Origin: Albula goreensis
Taxonomy: Eukaryota > Chordata > Actinopteri > Albuliformes > Albulidae
Reading direction: 5' to 3'
DNA: 64,000 nucleotides
NCBI GenBank assembly: GCA_022829145.1
Contig: CM040763.1
Location: 24,975,488 to 25,039,487 of the forward strand
Shown here: in pieces, positions 12,801 to 25,098 of the stretch
Layout: each line of letters starts with the position of its first letter
Position numbering within the stretch: the first letter of the stretch is position 1
Notes under the pieces: model-generated
What the model was told of the DNA's origin: nothing
Seen by the model: only the letters and a program-made list of their open reading frames with translations
Database searches by the model: none
Made by a program: the position numbers and the translations under genes

Positions 12801-14275
12801 GTATTAAACAGCTATATGATTACTTACATTTCAGATGTATATTTGAGAAGTTTCAACCTGGCTTTTGTCATCACCACAGCACCGAGACAACACTAGTTAA
12901 AGTTGTCAATGACCTGAAACTGAACTTGGATAACAATAAACTCTCAATATTAGTACTTTTAGACATAAGTTCTGCATCTGATCATTGCATCCTTATTAAC
13001 AGATTAAAGAATTGGCAGGCCTGGCTCTGTTTTAGATTGGTTTAGGACGTAGCTATCCAGCAGAGATTTTTTTGTCTCCCTTGGTGACCACTCCTTGGCT
13101 AACAATAGCTCTACATGCAAGGTTCCTCAAGGCTCCATTCTGGGACCTCTGTTGTTTAGCCTGTATATGCTGCCACTGGGGCACATCATCAGAGAACATG
13201 GGATTAATTTTCATAGCTATGCTGATGACACACAATTATACATTTCATTATCACCCAATGACATCAACCCTATTGATAAACTGGTTCAATACACTGATCA
13301 TATCAACTCTTGGATGTCACACAACTTCTTGCAATTGAAGAAAAATAAGACAGAAGTTTTAATTATCAGAGCAAAGGCCCAGAGAGAGATACTTCTTGCT
13401 AACTTAAAATCTCTGGCTCAAAATGCCAAGGCCCTTGCAAAAAAAATCTTAGCATGATTCTATACCCTGAGTTGAATATTGAAGCTCACATCAGTAATGT
13501 CGCTAAAAATGCTTTTTATCACCTGAGAAATACTGTTAAAGTGCAACCATTTCTCTCCCAGGCAGATACTGAGAGACTTATGCATGCTTTTATTACTACC
13601 AGGCTTGACTACTGTAATGCTCTCTTTGCTGGTCTACCTAAGAAAGCTATAAAAATGCTAGTTAATTCAGAGTGCAGCAGCACGTGTGTTGACCAAGACC
13701 AGAAGTAGAACACATATCTCACCTGTCGTGAAGTCCCTTCATTGGTTGCATATCAGTTTTCGTATAGATTTTAAGATCCTTTTATTGGTGTTTAAAACTC
13801 TTTAAGGAATTGCGCCTGAATACTTGTCAGACTTGGTTTAATCTATACCCCTCCTAGATCGCTCAGGTCCTCTGACACTGGCCTTTTAGTTGTCCCCAGG
13901 GTGAGGAGAATGAAATATGGGGAGGCAGCATTCAGTGCCCATGGAACAGCCTACCACAAGAGCTGAGGGTGTCACATTCTGTTAAATCCTTTAAAAGAAA
14001 TCTTAAGACAGACCTTTTTAGCTCAGCATTCTCTTCATACATTTTACCTGTTGATTTTATTTGCTGTTTATTACTTATTGATTTTATGATTTATTATTAT
14101 TTGTGATTTTTATTAGATTTTTATTGCTTTTTTATTGATTTTTATAGATTTTTCCTTATCCATTTTCTTTTTATTGTTGTATTTTTTTGTACTGTTAAGC
14201 ACCCTGTATTGCAACCCTGCATGAAAGGCACTATATAAATAAAGTCTAATTGACTGATTGATTGATTGATTACTT
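9830..14275 (+). mobile_element. Near full-length L2 LINE, decayed, split by a SINE
   Basis: ORF1 (9878-10790) has a CxxC coiled-coil start (HSSCTNCHHLQEEIEELN) and an SGNH-esterase end (FPGAKVCDIILVLPDLL then IVHVRTNDMP), typical of L2/CR1 ORF1. ORF2 starts at about 10915 with the endonuclease (MALLNVQPLSNN, LFLTESWL, VYRPPKQ, DLIITHGL), continues after the SINE with the reverse transcriptase (NYRPISNLPFLSKILEK, GSILGPLLFSLYM, SYADDTQLYI) and ends with LDYCNALFAGLPKKA. The 3' tail has actatataaataaag and a tgattgattgattga run. Many stops and frameshifts are present, so it is inactive. It is opposite to bmal2, in intron 1. Confidence 0.88.
11588..12007 (+). mobile_element. tRNA-derived SINE inserted in the L2
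   Basis: About 420 bp. The head has an A-box-like GTGGCTCGTGGGAT and an exact B-box GGTTCGATTCC, the internal Pol III promoter of a tRNA. A long unrelated body follows, then an A-rich tail (gggggaaaaaaaaaag). It is flanked by 14-bp target duplications aagaaacRttacct (11574-11587 and 12008-12021) with one mismatch. The insertion interrupts the endonuclease region of the surrounding L2, so it is younger than that element. Confidence 0.88.
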
Positions 14276-14730
14276 GATCTAGACCAGAGGTACTGTCACC
14301 AGATCGATCCACACTCGCAGCACTTTATGCTACCATAAACTGTCCACTACACCCTCCACTATCCCTACACTGCCCCTCACGGTCTCCCTCACCCCTTCAC
14401 TGTCCCCTAAAATCTCCCTCACCCCTATACCCTGCCCTGCCCCTAAACTGTCACCTTCACCCTCTATCACCCCTTCACTGTCCTCTACACCCACACATAA
14501 AATTGGTGTGCTTTTGCTGAAATTGGGGACATTGTTGGGGACTTGTGTTTGGGTGGGGTCCTGAAGCCATTGGAATGACAATAATCTAGAGGATGTTCCT
14601 CCTACTGCTGAATAAACTGACTAGGCTGTACATCTGAGGTACTTAAACATGCAAAAATCTATACAATTGAGAAATTCAGTAAATCCAGAAATTATTTAAA
14701 CACAATGCTCTAATGCAGTAACAGACTTAG
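14276..14730. other. Pyrimidine-rich spacer between L2 and Harbinger copy
   Basis: 14330-14490 holds loose repeats of ccctaaactgtccctcaccc type on the plus strand (degenerate minisatellite). Nothing else is recognised. Confidence 0.45.
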
Positions 14731-16054
14731 GGGCCCTACTTTGACAGTCATATTTCATAAGTTGCAAATCAGTCATTGCCTGATTCTCACAACATTGGAT
14801 GGGAGGGGCAGACCCGCAAAGGTATTTTTGTGGACACAAGTTCAAGGTGATAAATAAAATTGGACGGGCCCATTCCAAGGCTCTACACACAACAGGAGGT
14901 CCTTTATATGGCGCAATCTGCAATGGGTGGAGTAATGTGTTAATATTAATAAGAGGGCTTTGGCAAAGATGGATGAGCTAAGGCAGAGGAAGGTGCATTT
15001 CACACAAAAGGAGATGGAGGTACTGGTTCGAGAGGTTCATGTCTGACATGAGCACATTTTTTGGCTCTGCCAGCATAACCCCTAGTTCCTCAGTTGACGC
15101 TACCTGGCAGACACCACGCGGACAAGATCACTCGGTTTCAGCTGAGCCTGGCAAAAACCGGCAAAAAACAGCTGGTATAATTGACAGTTACTTGTCCCCG
15201 GTCCTGTGACACACTCACCACCGGCACAATGCAAAGGGACAGAGCACACATGTCCAATTATTAAATATATGATTTATATATGTGGTGGTTGTGTATGTGT
15301 GTTTATATATACATATATATGTATAAATATATATATATGCTCAGTGATACAATACATTACTAAATACTGTTGCTAAAACCCGCTTTATATAAAGTTACAT
15401 CAAACTGTCATGCCACTGTAGCTCGCATGACACATTTCACTCAGCTACATTAAATACAATTTCAACAGAATGCAATGTACATTTTCTTCCTCCTGTCTGA
15501 CCTCTACCTTAAAAAAGGCAGACTCATTCATTCTTATGGTTCCTGGATACCCTGAATTGTGTGATGTCAAAGTCATACCGTAACACTGACAGAAAAGATC
15601 ATGTACTGATAATTATATATTTTATTATTTGAATAGTTGTGACCTATAAAATATAGGCTGTCCTATCTAGCTAAATAGTGCTAGTTAACAATGCCTGTTC
15701 TGATCAGTTATGGTCATGGGGGCCTATCTTAGCTAGCTAGCTAAACATATTGATGATAATTATTTGACAGCTATATTAATTGTCCTTATGTAATAATGTA
15801 TCACTAGCAAATCTGCTGCAAATTGCCGATTTTTTAGAGGTGTGTTATGCGCTCACTTGCAGAATGTGGAGCGGAAACTCCGCTTATGTATAAATGTTGG
15901 ATCAGTCATGCTACGGAAGGAGTGCGAATTTTTCTTCTGCATTTTTCCTGTTGTGCTGCTAGCGTGTTGCCGAAAATAACTTTGTGGTCATTGTAGTCAT
16001 GGCGCATTTTAAATCAGTCATAGAACATTGCACATGCTACCGAAAATAGGGCCC
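14731..16054. mobile_element. Non-autonomous Harbinger derivative with Myb-like remnant
   Basis: The termini are GGGCCCTACTTTGA on the left and the inverse of GGGCCCTATTTTCGG on the right, flanked by TTAG (14727-14730 and 16055-16058), or TTA if an extra G belongs to the element. At 14966-15034 the plus strand encodes MDELRQRKVHFTQKEMEVLV, the start of the Myb/SANT-like accessory protein that Harbinger elements carry beside the transposase. The transposase itself is deleted. Near 15296-15345 there is an AT dinucleotide run. Confidence 0.82.
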
Positions 16055-16058
16055 TTAG

Positions 16059-16539
16059 TATCTTAACCTAAATCAGTGGGTTTATGTACTGCTCTCACAT
16101 AATGAAGGAACAGATTAGCTTGGTGTCTGTTCTTTTAAAGTTTATTTTGGTACAGTAACTTGTACTGGAAAAGGTTTGATATTTTGATGGGATGCCTGCT
16201 GGCATCCATGAAGTTCCCAGAGCTGGACAAAGCAGACACTTTACTATGAAAGATCCAGTAGTGTTTCCCCCAGTTGCATATTTCATCCCATGGGACAATT
16301 TTCAAATCTTTTTGTTTATGCTGTCCACTCCCACCAGCTTTTGATCAGCCCACACTAAAGGGACTGCCAGCCAGAACCACTTTACAAAGAAGGATGCAAG
16401 CATCAATACAAAGAGCCAACTACAGCCTGGGAATATAAAATAACTAAGAAAGCAATACAATGAACAAAAATAAAATAAATACAGTTGTACAGTACAATAC
16501 AGTACACCCTAAAGATGAGTCCAAAAGACTAGTATATTC
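16059..16539. other. bmal2 intron 1, no recognised content
   Basis: Plain AT-rich sequence between the Harbinger derivative and the fold-back element. No coding, RNA or repeat signal that I can support. Confidence 0.4.
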
Positions 16540-16905
16540 TATAACTCATATGTATTTGTATAGAAATCATTTGTATCAATTTAGTAATAACCTTTAGTCT
16601 ACAAAAGATGGTGATCAAAATTATTGGCACCCTTTTCTGTAGAGCTTATTAAGTCCTCCTAAATTTGTTGTTTGGTAAAATGCAAATCATATTGAATGTA
16701 TCTGCTTCAAGCATGGCCCATTAAGATCACGAGACTCATGGGATATTTCTTTCAGATACTCCAGCAAGCTGTTAATGTAACCCCTTTTCAGTGAGCTCCA
16801 ATGATTTTCAAGGTTAACCAATAATTTTGACCACCATCTTTTGTAGACTAAAAGGTTATAACTCAATTGATATTAAGTATTTTTACACAAATGCATACAA
16901 GTTAT
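16540..16905. mobile_element. Fold-back MITE with ~90-bp inverted repeats
   Basis: The left arm (about 16540-16632) reads ..taacctttagtctacaaa then agatggtgRtcaaaattatt. The right arm (about 16815-16905) is its inverse with point differences. The central part is about 180 bp with no coding capacity. The two arms could form a long hairpin in RNA or DNA. The superfamily is not clear from the sequence. Confidence 0.75.
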
Positions 16906-17184
16906 GCAACATAATTTATTTTAAATTGAACAAAGAATAGCTCATTATTCTTTGTTGGCTCATTGGCTCAAAAAAGTGCCAATATTTCTGTATGTCCAGT
17001 TTTTCAATAAGGTGACTAACAACCATTAAACATGACAAATTCCAATATCGATGTCATTATTCCATTCAAAGAAAATACTAAGTACTTTCTCCTCATGCAT
17101 TGTATTTATCGTTTGTATTTACTTATTATGATTTAATATGTATTCATACCTAATATTTAAGTTCATTCGCATAGAATCCCAGCA

Positions 17185-18187
17185 CCAGGGGACTCATTTA
17201 TAAAAACCATTTCTAACTAAATAGTTATGGACGCAAATCTGTGGATAACAATGCGTTTTCGTTTATTAACATTGTGTACACAGCACGTTCGCAACACATA
17301 CCTATGTATTATCACTTTAATCGCAAAAAATAACTAAATCACATCAGACAGACAACTGCTCGCGATAGCTACACCCCGTTAATGCTTACATTGACCCATA
17401 TACGGTGTGTAAGTGGCCTCAGATGAATACAGGAAAAGAACAAGATCAGCTTTAACTAGGGAATTAACATATGGTCCTATATTAAAGTTATAAACACATA
17501 CATATCAATGAATATATTATTTTCGAAGTATAATTTTTACACGGCATATCAGCTTTACTTTTAAGAAACTGGAATTCTAACAGCTGACGTACACGAATTT
17601 CAGTTCAATGTCCATTAATTAATGCATTTTGAGCACAGTGGAATGCATAGATTACGTTATGGAAACTACACAATAATTACATTACGGCTCATAATTACAC
17701 GTTTTAATTATTTCATATTTAATCTGTTCACCCATCGTGTATGCGGAATCTGAGGTGGGCTACACATGCATCAACATCTAAAACAGAACCTTCGATATGA
17801 TATGGCGAAATGAGGGCAGGGATATACCCGACCAGTGCTGAAAATAAATGGATGGTGGACGTGATGTGTAGGGCGCTCCAGCCCTTCAGTACCGGAGTTA
17901 CAAGAGCACAACTCGTGTAAAACAACACCAAATCATGAGCGAGCCGCCACGGGTAAAAAGAGACATGTTTTCCTCACACCCTATGATCCACATTATCTTA
18001 TGAGTTCTCCCTCTTCTTACATTGTTATTATTATTAATATTATTATTGTGTACTCATACATTTAATTACTGGAAATTAACTTAACTGTTCCCTCCGTTTT
18101 GTGGTGTGTAATGCGTGAAAGTCGATGCAATCGTGTTCTGGGGTTTCCCGTGTGTACGCGATATTTGATAAATACGACCCCAAGGCT
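17185..18187. mobile_element. Possible non-autonomous DNA transposon with short inverted ends
   Basis: ccaggggactcatttataaa at 17185 and the inverse of ccttggggtcgtatttatca ending near 18185 resemble terminal repeats of fish MITEs. The interior has no recognised coding content. No clear target duplication was found, so the borders are tentative. Confidence 0.3.
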
Positions 18188-18337
18188 GAAAACTTGATTT
18201 TTCGGTTGCCTCGATAGATAAGTAATATTCTCCAATTGGCGCAAGAGGGCGACAATAATTCAGCTGTGAGTTTATGCATAGAGCTGCACGTGCAAGTAGC
18301 GCCTATCACCTTACCTACTTGTATAATGTAGTTACAG

Positions 18338-18348
18338 TGACCTACATA
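18338..18348 (-). promoter_or_regulatory. Isolated RORE match in bmal2 intron 1
   Basis: Exact TATGTAGGTCA on the minus strand, the same 11-mer as at 30214. With this degenerate consensus about one chance match is expected in a 64-kb window, and no partner elements lie beside it, so this copy alone is weak. Confidence 0.25.
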
Positions 18349-18399
18349 GTACAGTGCCTGCTCCCGTGGTAGATACAGCCATCACTGTTTACTAAGAGT

Positions 18400-19640
18400 G
18401 GTATAGGACTGTAATCAGGGAACTGGGCCAGTTGACGGTTTGACTCCACTGTACCCTCCACAGGGACCCATTTTCGACTGGGTTCCCTCTGGCATATGTA
18501 AAGTTGTGATAGGCTTGAAAGAAAAATTTACCACAGATCACATACATTTATGGACTAGTTTATTGATCTGCAAAAAATGTCATAATATTGAAAATTAAAT
18601 ATATGCAAATTTCTCTGACGGAAATTAACACTCAACAAAATATTTTAAAGAATTGTGCCATCAAAAGATGTTATAAAGCCACAATACATTTGTATGTCAA
18701 AATATCCTCAAAGGCAATAATAAATCACTTCCTATTAAAAAACATAAATATTACAGGCCCTGATATATGCTTTATTCTTTTGGTAATTTATGTCAGTGAT
18801 TGAGCATGCACACAAAATTATTCAATTAGCATGGCTGTACCAGTTTACACTAACTGGCTGCCCAAACTCAGTACCGTGCATTTACAGAATGATTCATGCT
18901 GTACACTTTGTTGTGTGCATATCATGTAAATAGCTTTGTTTGATTGGCTGAAAACACACTGAATAAAACAGGAATATGCATCAATCCAAGAGGTGGGTTT
19001 AGACACAAATATGCAGCACATTGTATTAATAAGAGCTGGTATTTTGGCAGTCTTTGTAAACAACACAATCACAGTCATGTATTTGCTAAATGTGGTACAG
19101 GCTTAGCTATTTGGCATTATAGAGCAACGGTTACCAGTCACCCTGTAGGTTACCCCAGTAGTGAGTCACTTCACCCTGGGATGGTGAGTTTCTGGCCTCA
19201 TGGTCTCCTGGCCTCATGGCGAAAGAGCAGCTATTCCAGTCAATGCTAGTGTGGACTCTGCCTCCTGTCTGTGGAGCAATGGCACAGGCTTAAAAATATG
19301 AATGGGTTTTCTATACTGAAACAAAGTTTTAAAAAATAATGGAAAAACCCTTTCTTAAAAAAACGTTGTTGGAGTTCTAGCTGCGTTGCCAACAAACATA
19401 TTTGGGAGATGTGTCTAATAAGTAATACATGTCTAATAATGATTGCACTCCATCATTAACAAAACAAGGTAGACATTTATTACATTAATAATAAATCATA
19501 CATCTGATTGAAAACATACCAGTGATAACATTTACCAAATTATCTTTAAAAATATGATTTGATGATGCATGCTTACACATCACTTCCATGGCAAAAAAAG
19601 GGATCATGGTCCATTCAACAGAAAGGTATACATAGCCTCT
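18400..19640. other. bmal2 intron 1, unique-looking
   Basis: No gene, RNA or clear repeat. Short ORFs on both strands lack similarity to any family I recognise. Confidence 0.45.
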
Positions 19641-19647
19641 GCTGTAC

Positions 19648-20010
19648 TGTAGCTTTTTTCTCCAGCTGTGCTGCCTTTGCTAGCTTTTTTCTCCAGCTGT
19701 GCTGCCTTTGCTAGCTTTTTATCCAGCTGTGCTGCCTTTGCTAGCTTTTTTCTCCAGCTGTGCTGCCTTTGCTAGCTTTTTTCTCCAGCTGTGCTGCCTT
19801 TGCTAGCTTTTTCTCCAGCTGTGCTGCCTTCGCTAGCTTTTTCTCCAGCTGTGCTGCCTTCGCTAGCTTTTTATCCAGCTGTGCTGCCTTTGCTAGCTTT
19901 TTCTCCAGCTGTGCTGCCTTTGCTAGCTTTTTCTCCAGCTGTGCTGCCTTTGCTAGCTTTTTCTCCAGCTGTGCTGCCTTTGCTAGCTTTTTCTCCAGCT
20001 ATACTGCTTT
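19648..20010. repeat. Minisatellite, 30-31-bp unit, about 12 copies
   Basis: Highly regular repeats of ctagctttttctccagctgt followed by gctgcctttg. Copy-to-copy identity is high, with single-base indels in the T run. Because 30 is a multiple of 3, two plus-strand frames stay open and spell a FFSSCAAFAS-type repeat. This follows from the repeat and is not evidence of a protein. Confidence 0.95.
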
Positions 20011-20424
20011 TAATAGATACCTTAACTGCTTAAGTAAAAGTATCTTTGTCCTGAGGACATGGTGCAAACAAATTAGAAATCCACATTTCCCAATAATTTG
20101 AGCTCTGAAACAAAGCAAGGATGAGTCAATTCATGCTCTATAAGATGTTATTTCTAAACAGGGCACATATTATAAAAGAAAATACAGAGATCCAGTATAC
20201 TAGCTGAATCTAAATCACAAAGCAAATGAAACATGAATTACACAGTTCTGCCAGCTGAAAAGAACCTTAAAAAAGTATATACTAATTGTAAATCAGCTCT
20301 TAAGTTAGGCAGGTGTGAGCCAGGAATGCAAATAGTTTACATGGAGACAGCATCAGGTCCCACATTAAACATCACCAAAGGTGAGAGAACTTCCAGTTGA
20401 AAACAGCTAGAGGCACTGAGCTTC

Positions 20425-20672
20425 ATGCTGAGCACAGCTCCGAGGAGCAGCAGCTCTGAGCACAGATCCGAGGAGCAGCAGCTCTGAGCACAGTTCCAAG
20501 GAGCAGCAGCTCTGAGCACAGATCCAAGGAGCAGCAGCAGCTCTGAGCCCAGATCTGAGGAGCAGCAGTTCAAAGCACAGATCTGAGGAACAGCAGTTCT
20601 GAGCACAGGAGCGCGCTCTGAGCCCAGCTCTGAGGAGCAGCAGCTCTGAACACAGCTCTGCAGAGCAGCAAT
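20425..20672. repeat. Minisatellite, ~30-bp unit, about 8 copies
   Basis: Degenerate direct repeats of gagcacagatccgaggagca followed by gcagctct. It starts 415 bp after the previous array but has an unrelated unit. It is intronic in bmal2. Confidence 0.92.
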
Positions 20673-21879
20673 TACCATTGTCGTGGTTGTTGTCACTTTA
20701 AGCAGCCTTATAGAGCTAACTGGTCAGTGTGATATTCCATCAGATTTGCAAAATGAGAAGACACAAGTGTGGATGATGATTAGGAATACAGGAGATTCAA
20801 TATAAAGGTTAACGGCACATGAAATAATACCATCAATAGTTTAGCAATACATTTACTGTTTTGTGTGTGTGTATAATGTATATGTGTATAATTTTTTGCA
20901 ATCGCTAACAACACAATGCAACAGGAGTACTAAACAATCACAGTTCAGTATATAACATTGTTTTCTAACTATGATTACATCAAATGCTAATAGGCAGCAA
21001 CAGCTAGTGCACCCTAAGGCTGGACCACCATGCCATTTAATTTGCTGGTTCCAACTGCATCACAACCTAACTTTGTGGTGTACCTTGCCAAACATCAAAT
21101 TGGTTGCAAGCATGGTAGAGTTATCAGTCAGACAACATACGGGAGATTCAGGTGAGAAGCAGGTTTACTGTGCATGCCAAAATCGAAACATTGTTGCAAG
21201 ATATGCTATGCGAATCCGGTATACATTTGAACAGAGTTGGAGGGTATTTCAGAAAGGTGGTTTAACAAACCCTGAAGTTAAACCTGAACTTTGGGTTGAA
21301 CAAACCTGAGGTGACATACCCAAAGTTTCCTGTTGCAGAACAGCCGATTAGAATCACTTCAAGTAACTCTGACTAAATTGAACCTGATTGAAGCACATTC
21401 ACAGTGAAAGTAAGACATCATCATTGATGGAGAGCAAATAACAGGATGCACCATGGCAACGAGTCAAAAAACCCTAGAGCAGGTTACTCTGCATTTTCAC
21501 TCAAGAAATATTAATATCTATGCGGACTACAACTTTATCTTTGGTTAAAAAGTAACAAGGCAACGGCAGCAAAAGTGTTATTGTTAGCGTGGAAAAATTT
21601 GCGAGTACACAAGTTTAAAATAAGTTACAAATTAATTTTTAACACTATAATGACGTTACACAACGTGTAGTCTACTTCAGTTCACATTAACCGATGCAAA
21701 TCCTTTAAAAAATATGATGGATAGATTATTTGCTTAATTGTTGTTACATTATAAAAACATGTTCCTCTGCCTTAGGTCATTCATTTTTCTTGCGAGCGCT
21801 GGGCGCATGTGATTTTATTGCATGTAACGTTCACTATGATTAGCTGAAACATGCAAAACCATTCCAAGCCCTCTAATAG
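20673..21879. other. bmal2 intron 1, possible MITE fragment
   Basis: 21235-21400 reads like the end of a fish MITE (ggtatttcagaaaggtggtt), but I see no opposite terminus. Nothing else is recognised. Confidence 0.3.
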
Positions 21880-22083
21880 ATATTAACACATTACTACGCT
21901 CATTGCGGTTTGTACCTCCTTATTGCGGGTAGCGCCATGGACTGAACCCGCCCAAGCTGACGTATCGCCTCGACTTGAGTCCACCTAAATAGGTTTGCGG
22001 GATTTCCCCTCCCATTGGGTGCTGCGTGAACCGGGCAATGACTGATTTATGACGTATGACGTTTAAATTTGAAAATAGACCCC
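21880..22083 (+). mobile_element. 3' end of a third Harbinger copy
   Basis: This aligns by eye with 8830-9029 and with the inverse of 14731-14935: the gcgccatRgaatggacc-type block, the cccctcccattgg block, the gggcaatgactgattt block, and an end aaaatagacccc. The rest of the element is missing or too diverged to see at the left side. Confidence 0.7.
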
Positions 22084-23829
22084 TAAATATGGTTTTATTT
22101 AGAGGTGCAGAAGTGACTTGGTTAAATATCCTCTCTCGAGATGCCGTTTGTGCTCTTTGTCTCGTGTCTGCTGCTTTAATCCGAAATGCTGCAAATTCAA
22201 GTGAAGGTAGTTGACAGTTATATTACCAATCATCCAACACGTGCAATGGAATAAGGATAAATTACTGTGGAACAATGAAATGGGAAATTCGTTTAGGGAG
22301 CAACGACTCATAAGAAGACGGATATTTTTTACGGTGTACACACGCAGCCGTTAACACTGGCGGACGTACAGCCAAGCGTATTTTTATATGTACATATTTT
22401 CTTTTTTCAAAAATTGTATACAGTATTTTTTCGGTCGTTTGTATGGATTGTCTTAAATCGCATTGGTCAGGTCAGGAATTTTCCACTTGCAGCGTCATGT
22501 CAGCGCTCGAAAAGTTTTGAATTTTGGAGCATTTCGGATTAGGGATGCTCAACCTAATGTATTTGCTTAGGAACAAAAATTTCTCATCCTCTAAACATAC
22601 CATGTCTTTGTTAATATAGTTTATAAATATAGTAGAAATGTTTCAAAGATCACATTACTGTAGTATCTGAGGTGTAAATCCAAAAGCTGTCGGCTTTTTG
22701 TCAGTGATTTTTCCATGTATGACATTAAGAAATAGCACTATGCACAAAAAATGTTCCAGTTTTTAATGAAGAATGTATTTATAAATGTTGACTTACAAAC
22801 AATCCCTAATTAGCAAACACAAAACAAAGCATTCTCTTGGGGCTTGTTTATCATGTGTAAATAGGTCAGTAAGATAATACACACAGTCAGTGATCCAAAC
22901 CTGAGGGGAGTTCAGCATGCTGGCTTTATTCCTTAAATGGATTGCAGTGATACACCAATTCATATAACTTCTGTGCCAAGTGTTAATACTCACAGACATG
23001 ACACACATCTTTACTGGAATAAAACTCAAGGAACTAGACTTGTCTTGCCCACTGCAAGAATTTTTTGGATTGAAAATGGAAATGTTGAGCACAGATCTGG
23101 TTTCGTGACAGATTCTGTTCCCCCACAGATTTTCATTTCCCTGGGAGTCAATTAAACATTTCACAGAAAACATTTTTAATTCAGATCACAAGAGGAATGT
23201 TCCTTTCAGAGATCATGTTTACCCATAAAAATGTATTTCCATTACACAAATCATTAAAATACTGAATATATAAAGTATACAAATATTGTATATTACATTT
23301 ACTAGCTCCCTTCTTTAGGTATGAGAGACAGCAGGATGCATTTGGACAGTGTAATTTCCGGACAGCCTGACTTTCCAAATTTCAGAAGAACTGCAGATTT
23401 TCTAAACGTCTTCATCTCCCATATATGCAAAGACTGACATAAACAATGTGTCCAGACCTTGAGCAGATCCAAAAATCGTGTTCATGGTAGTACTTGTCAT
23501 TAATACGACCATTTACTCTTTCATTGGTAGTAATAATAAGATAACACTGTATTTTTATGGTTTATTCTTACTGTAAGGTAGTTAAGCTTCATTTAGAAGT
23601 TTTAATGATGTCTAGCTACTATGCACCTAAGCTGGATAGGCGATTGTTGTATAAAATGGTTTTAGCAAATTATGTCTTTTTATATTATTATTATTATATT
23701 TTTAGATATTTTTAGAAAACCCTTAATGGAACAAACAAACAACAGCGGTGAGAAGAAATAAGGTATAAAAGATATTATAGTTAAAAGTGAAGTGTACACA
23801 TGGTATATAAGAATTAGAGGCAGGATTAT
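22084..23829. other. bmal2 intron 1, unassigned
   Basis: Includes a 126-codon minus-strand open frame (22793-23173) that I do not recognise and that shows no splice or family signal. Otherwise AT-rich with no clear repeat. Confidence 0.4.
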
Positions 23830-23839
23830 GGAAGGACCA

Positions 23840-24370
23840 AAATTTGAGTATATTCAGAAAAGACCTGGGAGTAATCACTGACCAAAGTTTGTCAGGAATG
23901 CGGCGCTGTGCTGAAGCAGTAAAAAGACCAATGAGATTGTGGGATCTATCTATAGCATATATATGGTGAGAGGTACATTACAGTTGCACTAAGATTGCAA
24001 CTGCAGAACCCATTTAGAACATTGTACAGAAAGACATTGGCAATCTCATTAAATGCACATAATGGGAACCAAAATGGTTCCTGGTAAATTGGTTCCTACT
24101 ATGAAATGTAAAAGCTATGAAAACAGGCTGAAGACACTTTAACTGAATTGATTATTTTAAATTCATGAAAGGGTTTTACAAAGTGGACTATGAAACATAT
24201 TTGAAGCGGAGTAGAACAAGGGGCATATATAGAAGTGATTTCTGAGTAATTTCCATATTAATATGAGAAAGCATTACACAATACTCATGCAGTCATGGAC
24301 ATGTGGACCAAATAATGAGGGAGAAACCCTTGGCGTGTTCAAGTCCAGACTTTTCCTCATTATATGTTGT
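23840..24370 (+). mobile_element. Ancient CR1/L3-like LINE 3' fragment
   Basis: Broken frames read DLGVITDQSLSGMRRCAEAV, then FKFMKGFYKVDYE and a RTRGI box, in the order found at the C-terminal end of CR1-type ORF2 (compare the younger CR1 at 39.1-42.0 kb). Many stops show long decay. Confidence 0.65.
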
Positions 24371-24427
24371 TTTGGTCACTGCTAAATTCTGCATTGCACA
24401 TTAAATGCTCCTCATTACAGCCCAGCC

Positions 24428-24692
24428 CTTTGGATCAGGTCTAATACCAGTGACTGTGCAGGGAGTACAGTAGGGGGATCTGGTCTAATACCAGTGACTG
24501 TGCAGACAGTAGACAAGGTGGATTAGGTCTAACACCGGTGACTGTGCAGAGAGTACAGTAGGCGGATCTGGTCTAAAACCAGTGACTGTGAGAAATTAGA
24601 TGAGGGAGACCCAGTCTAACACCAGAGACTGCGCAGCTAGTAAACATAGGGGATCTGGTCTAACAACAGTAACTGTGCAGGTAGTAGATGAG
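24428..24692. repeat. Minisatellite, ~45-bp unit, about 6 copies
   Basis: Repeats of ggatctggtctaataccagt followed by gactgtgcag and a variable tail of about 15 bases. This is the fifth unrelated minisatellite in the bmal2 introns within this window. Confidence 0.9.
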
Positions 24693-25098
24693 GTCATGCC
24701 AATGTGCACAGTCTAAGTAGCCACGGAGTCTTTACACCTAACCACCTCTTCTCCTTGGGAGCACTACTAACGCCCCCATGTATGTAAAAAGCGGGGTGTA
24801 TGAGAGTTGTGTACTTGCCAAATTCTGAGTTCTGATTGCACTCAAGATAACTTAACATCCACCCATCTGGGAGGGTTCCACAAAGCAGGACTAAGAAGTA
24901 AGCCAGCTGAGTTTTGCAAATGTACTGAATTTGATGACATGTAAATTGATGAGACCCTCAGTTCAAAATATTTATAAAAATTAGCTGGTATGGGTCTCAG
25001 AGAAGCTCACAGGGTAGGACTAACCTTTGCCTGGGAGCTTTGTGGTTTGGTATTTGAATCCCAGCAACATCATTAGGCACTTTTGGATCAAACAGTTC

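Noticed and set aside
19760..20101. 113-codon Ser/Phe/Ala repeat ORF
   Set aside because: A by-product of the 30-bp minisatellite; a second frame is equally open.
22793..23173. 126-codon minus-strand ORF as a novel gene
   Set aside because: No recognised domain, no splice partner and ordinary intron composition; a chance ORF cannot be excluded.
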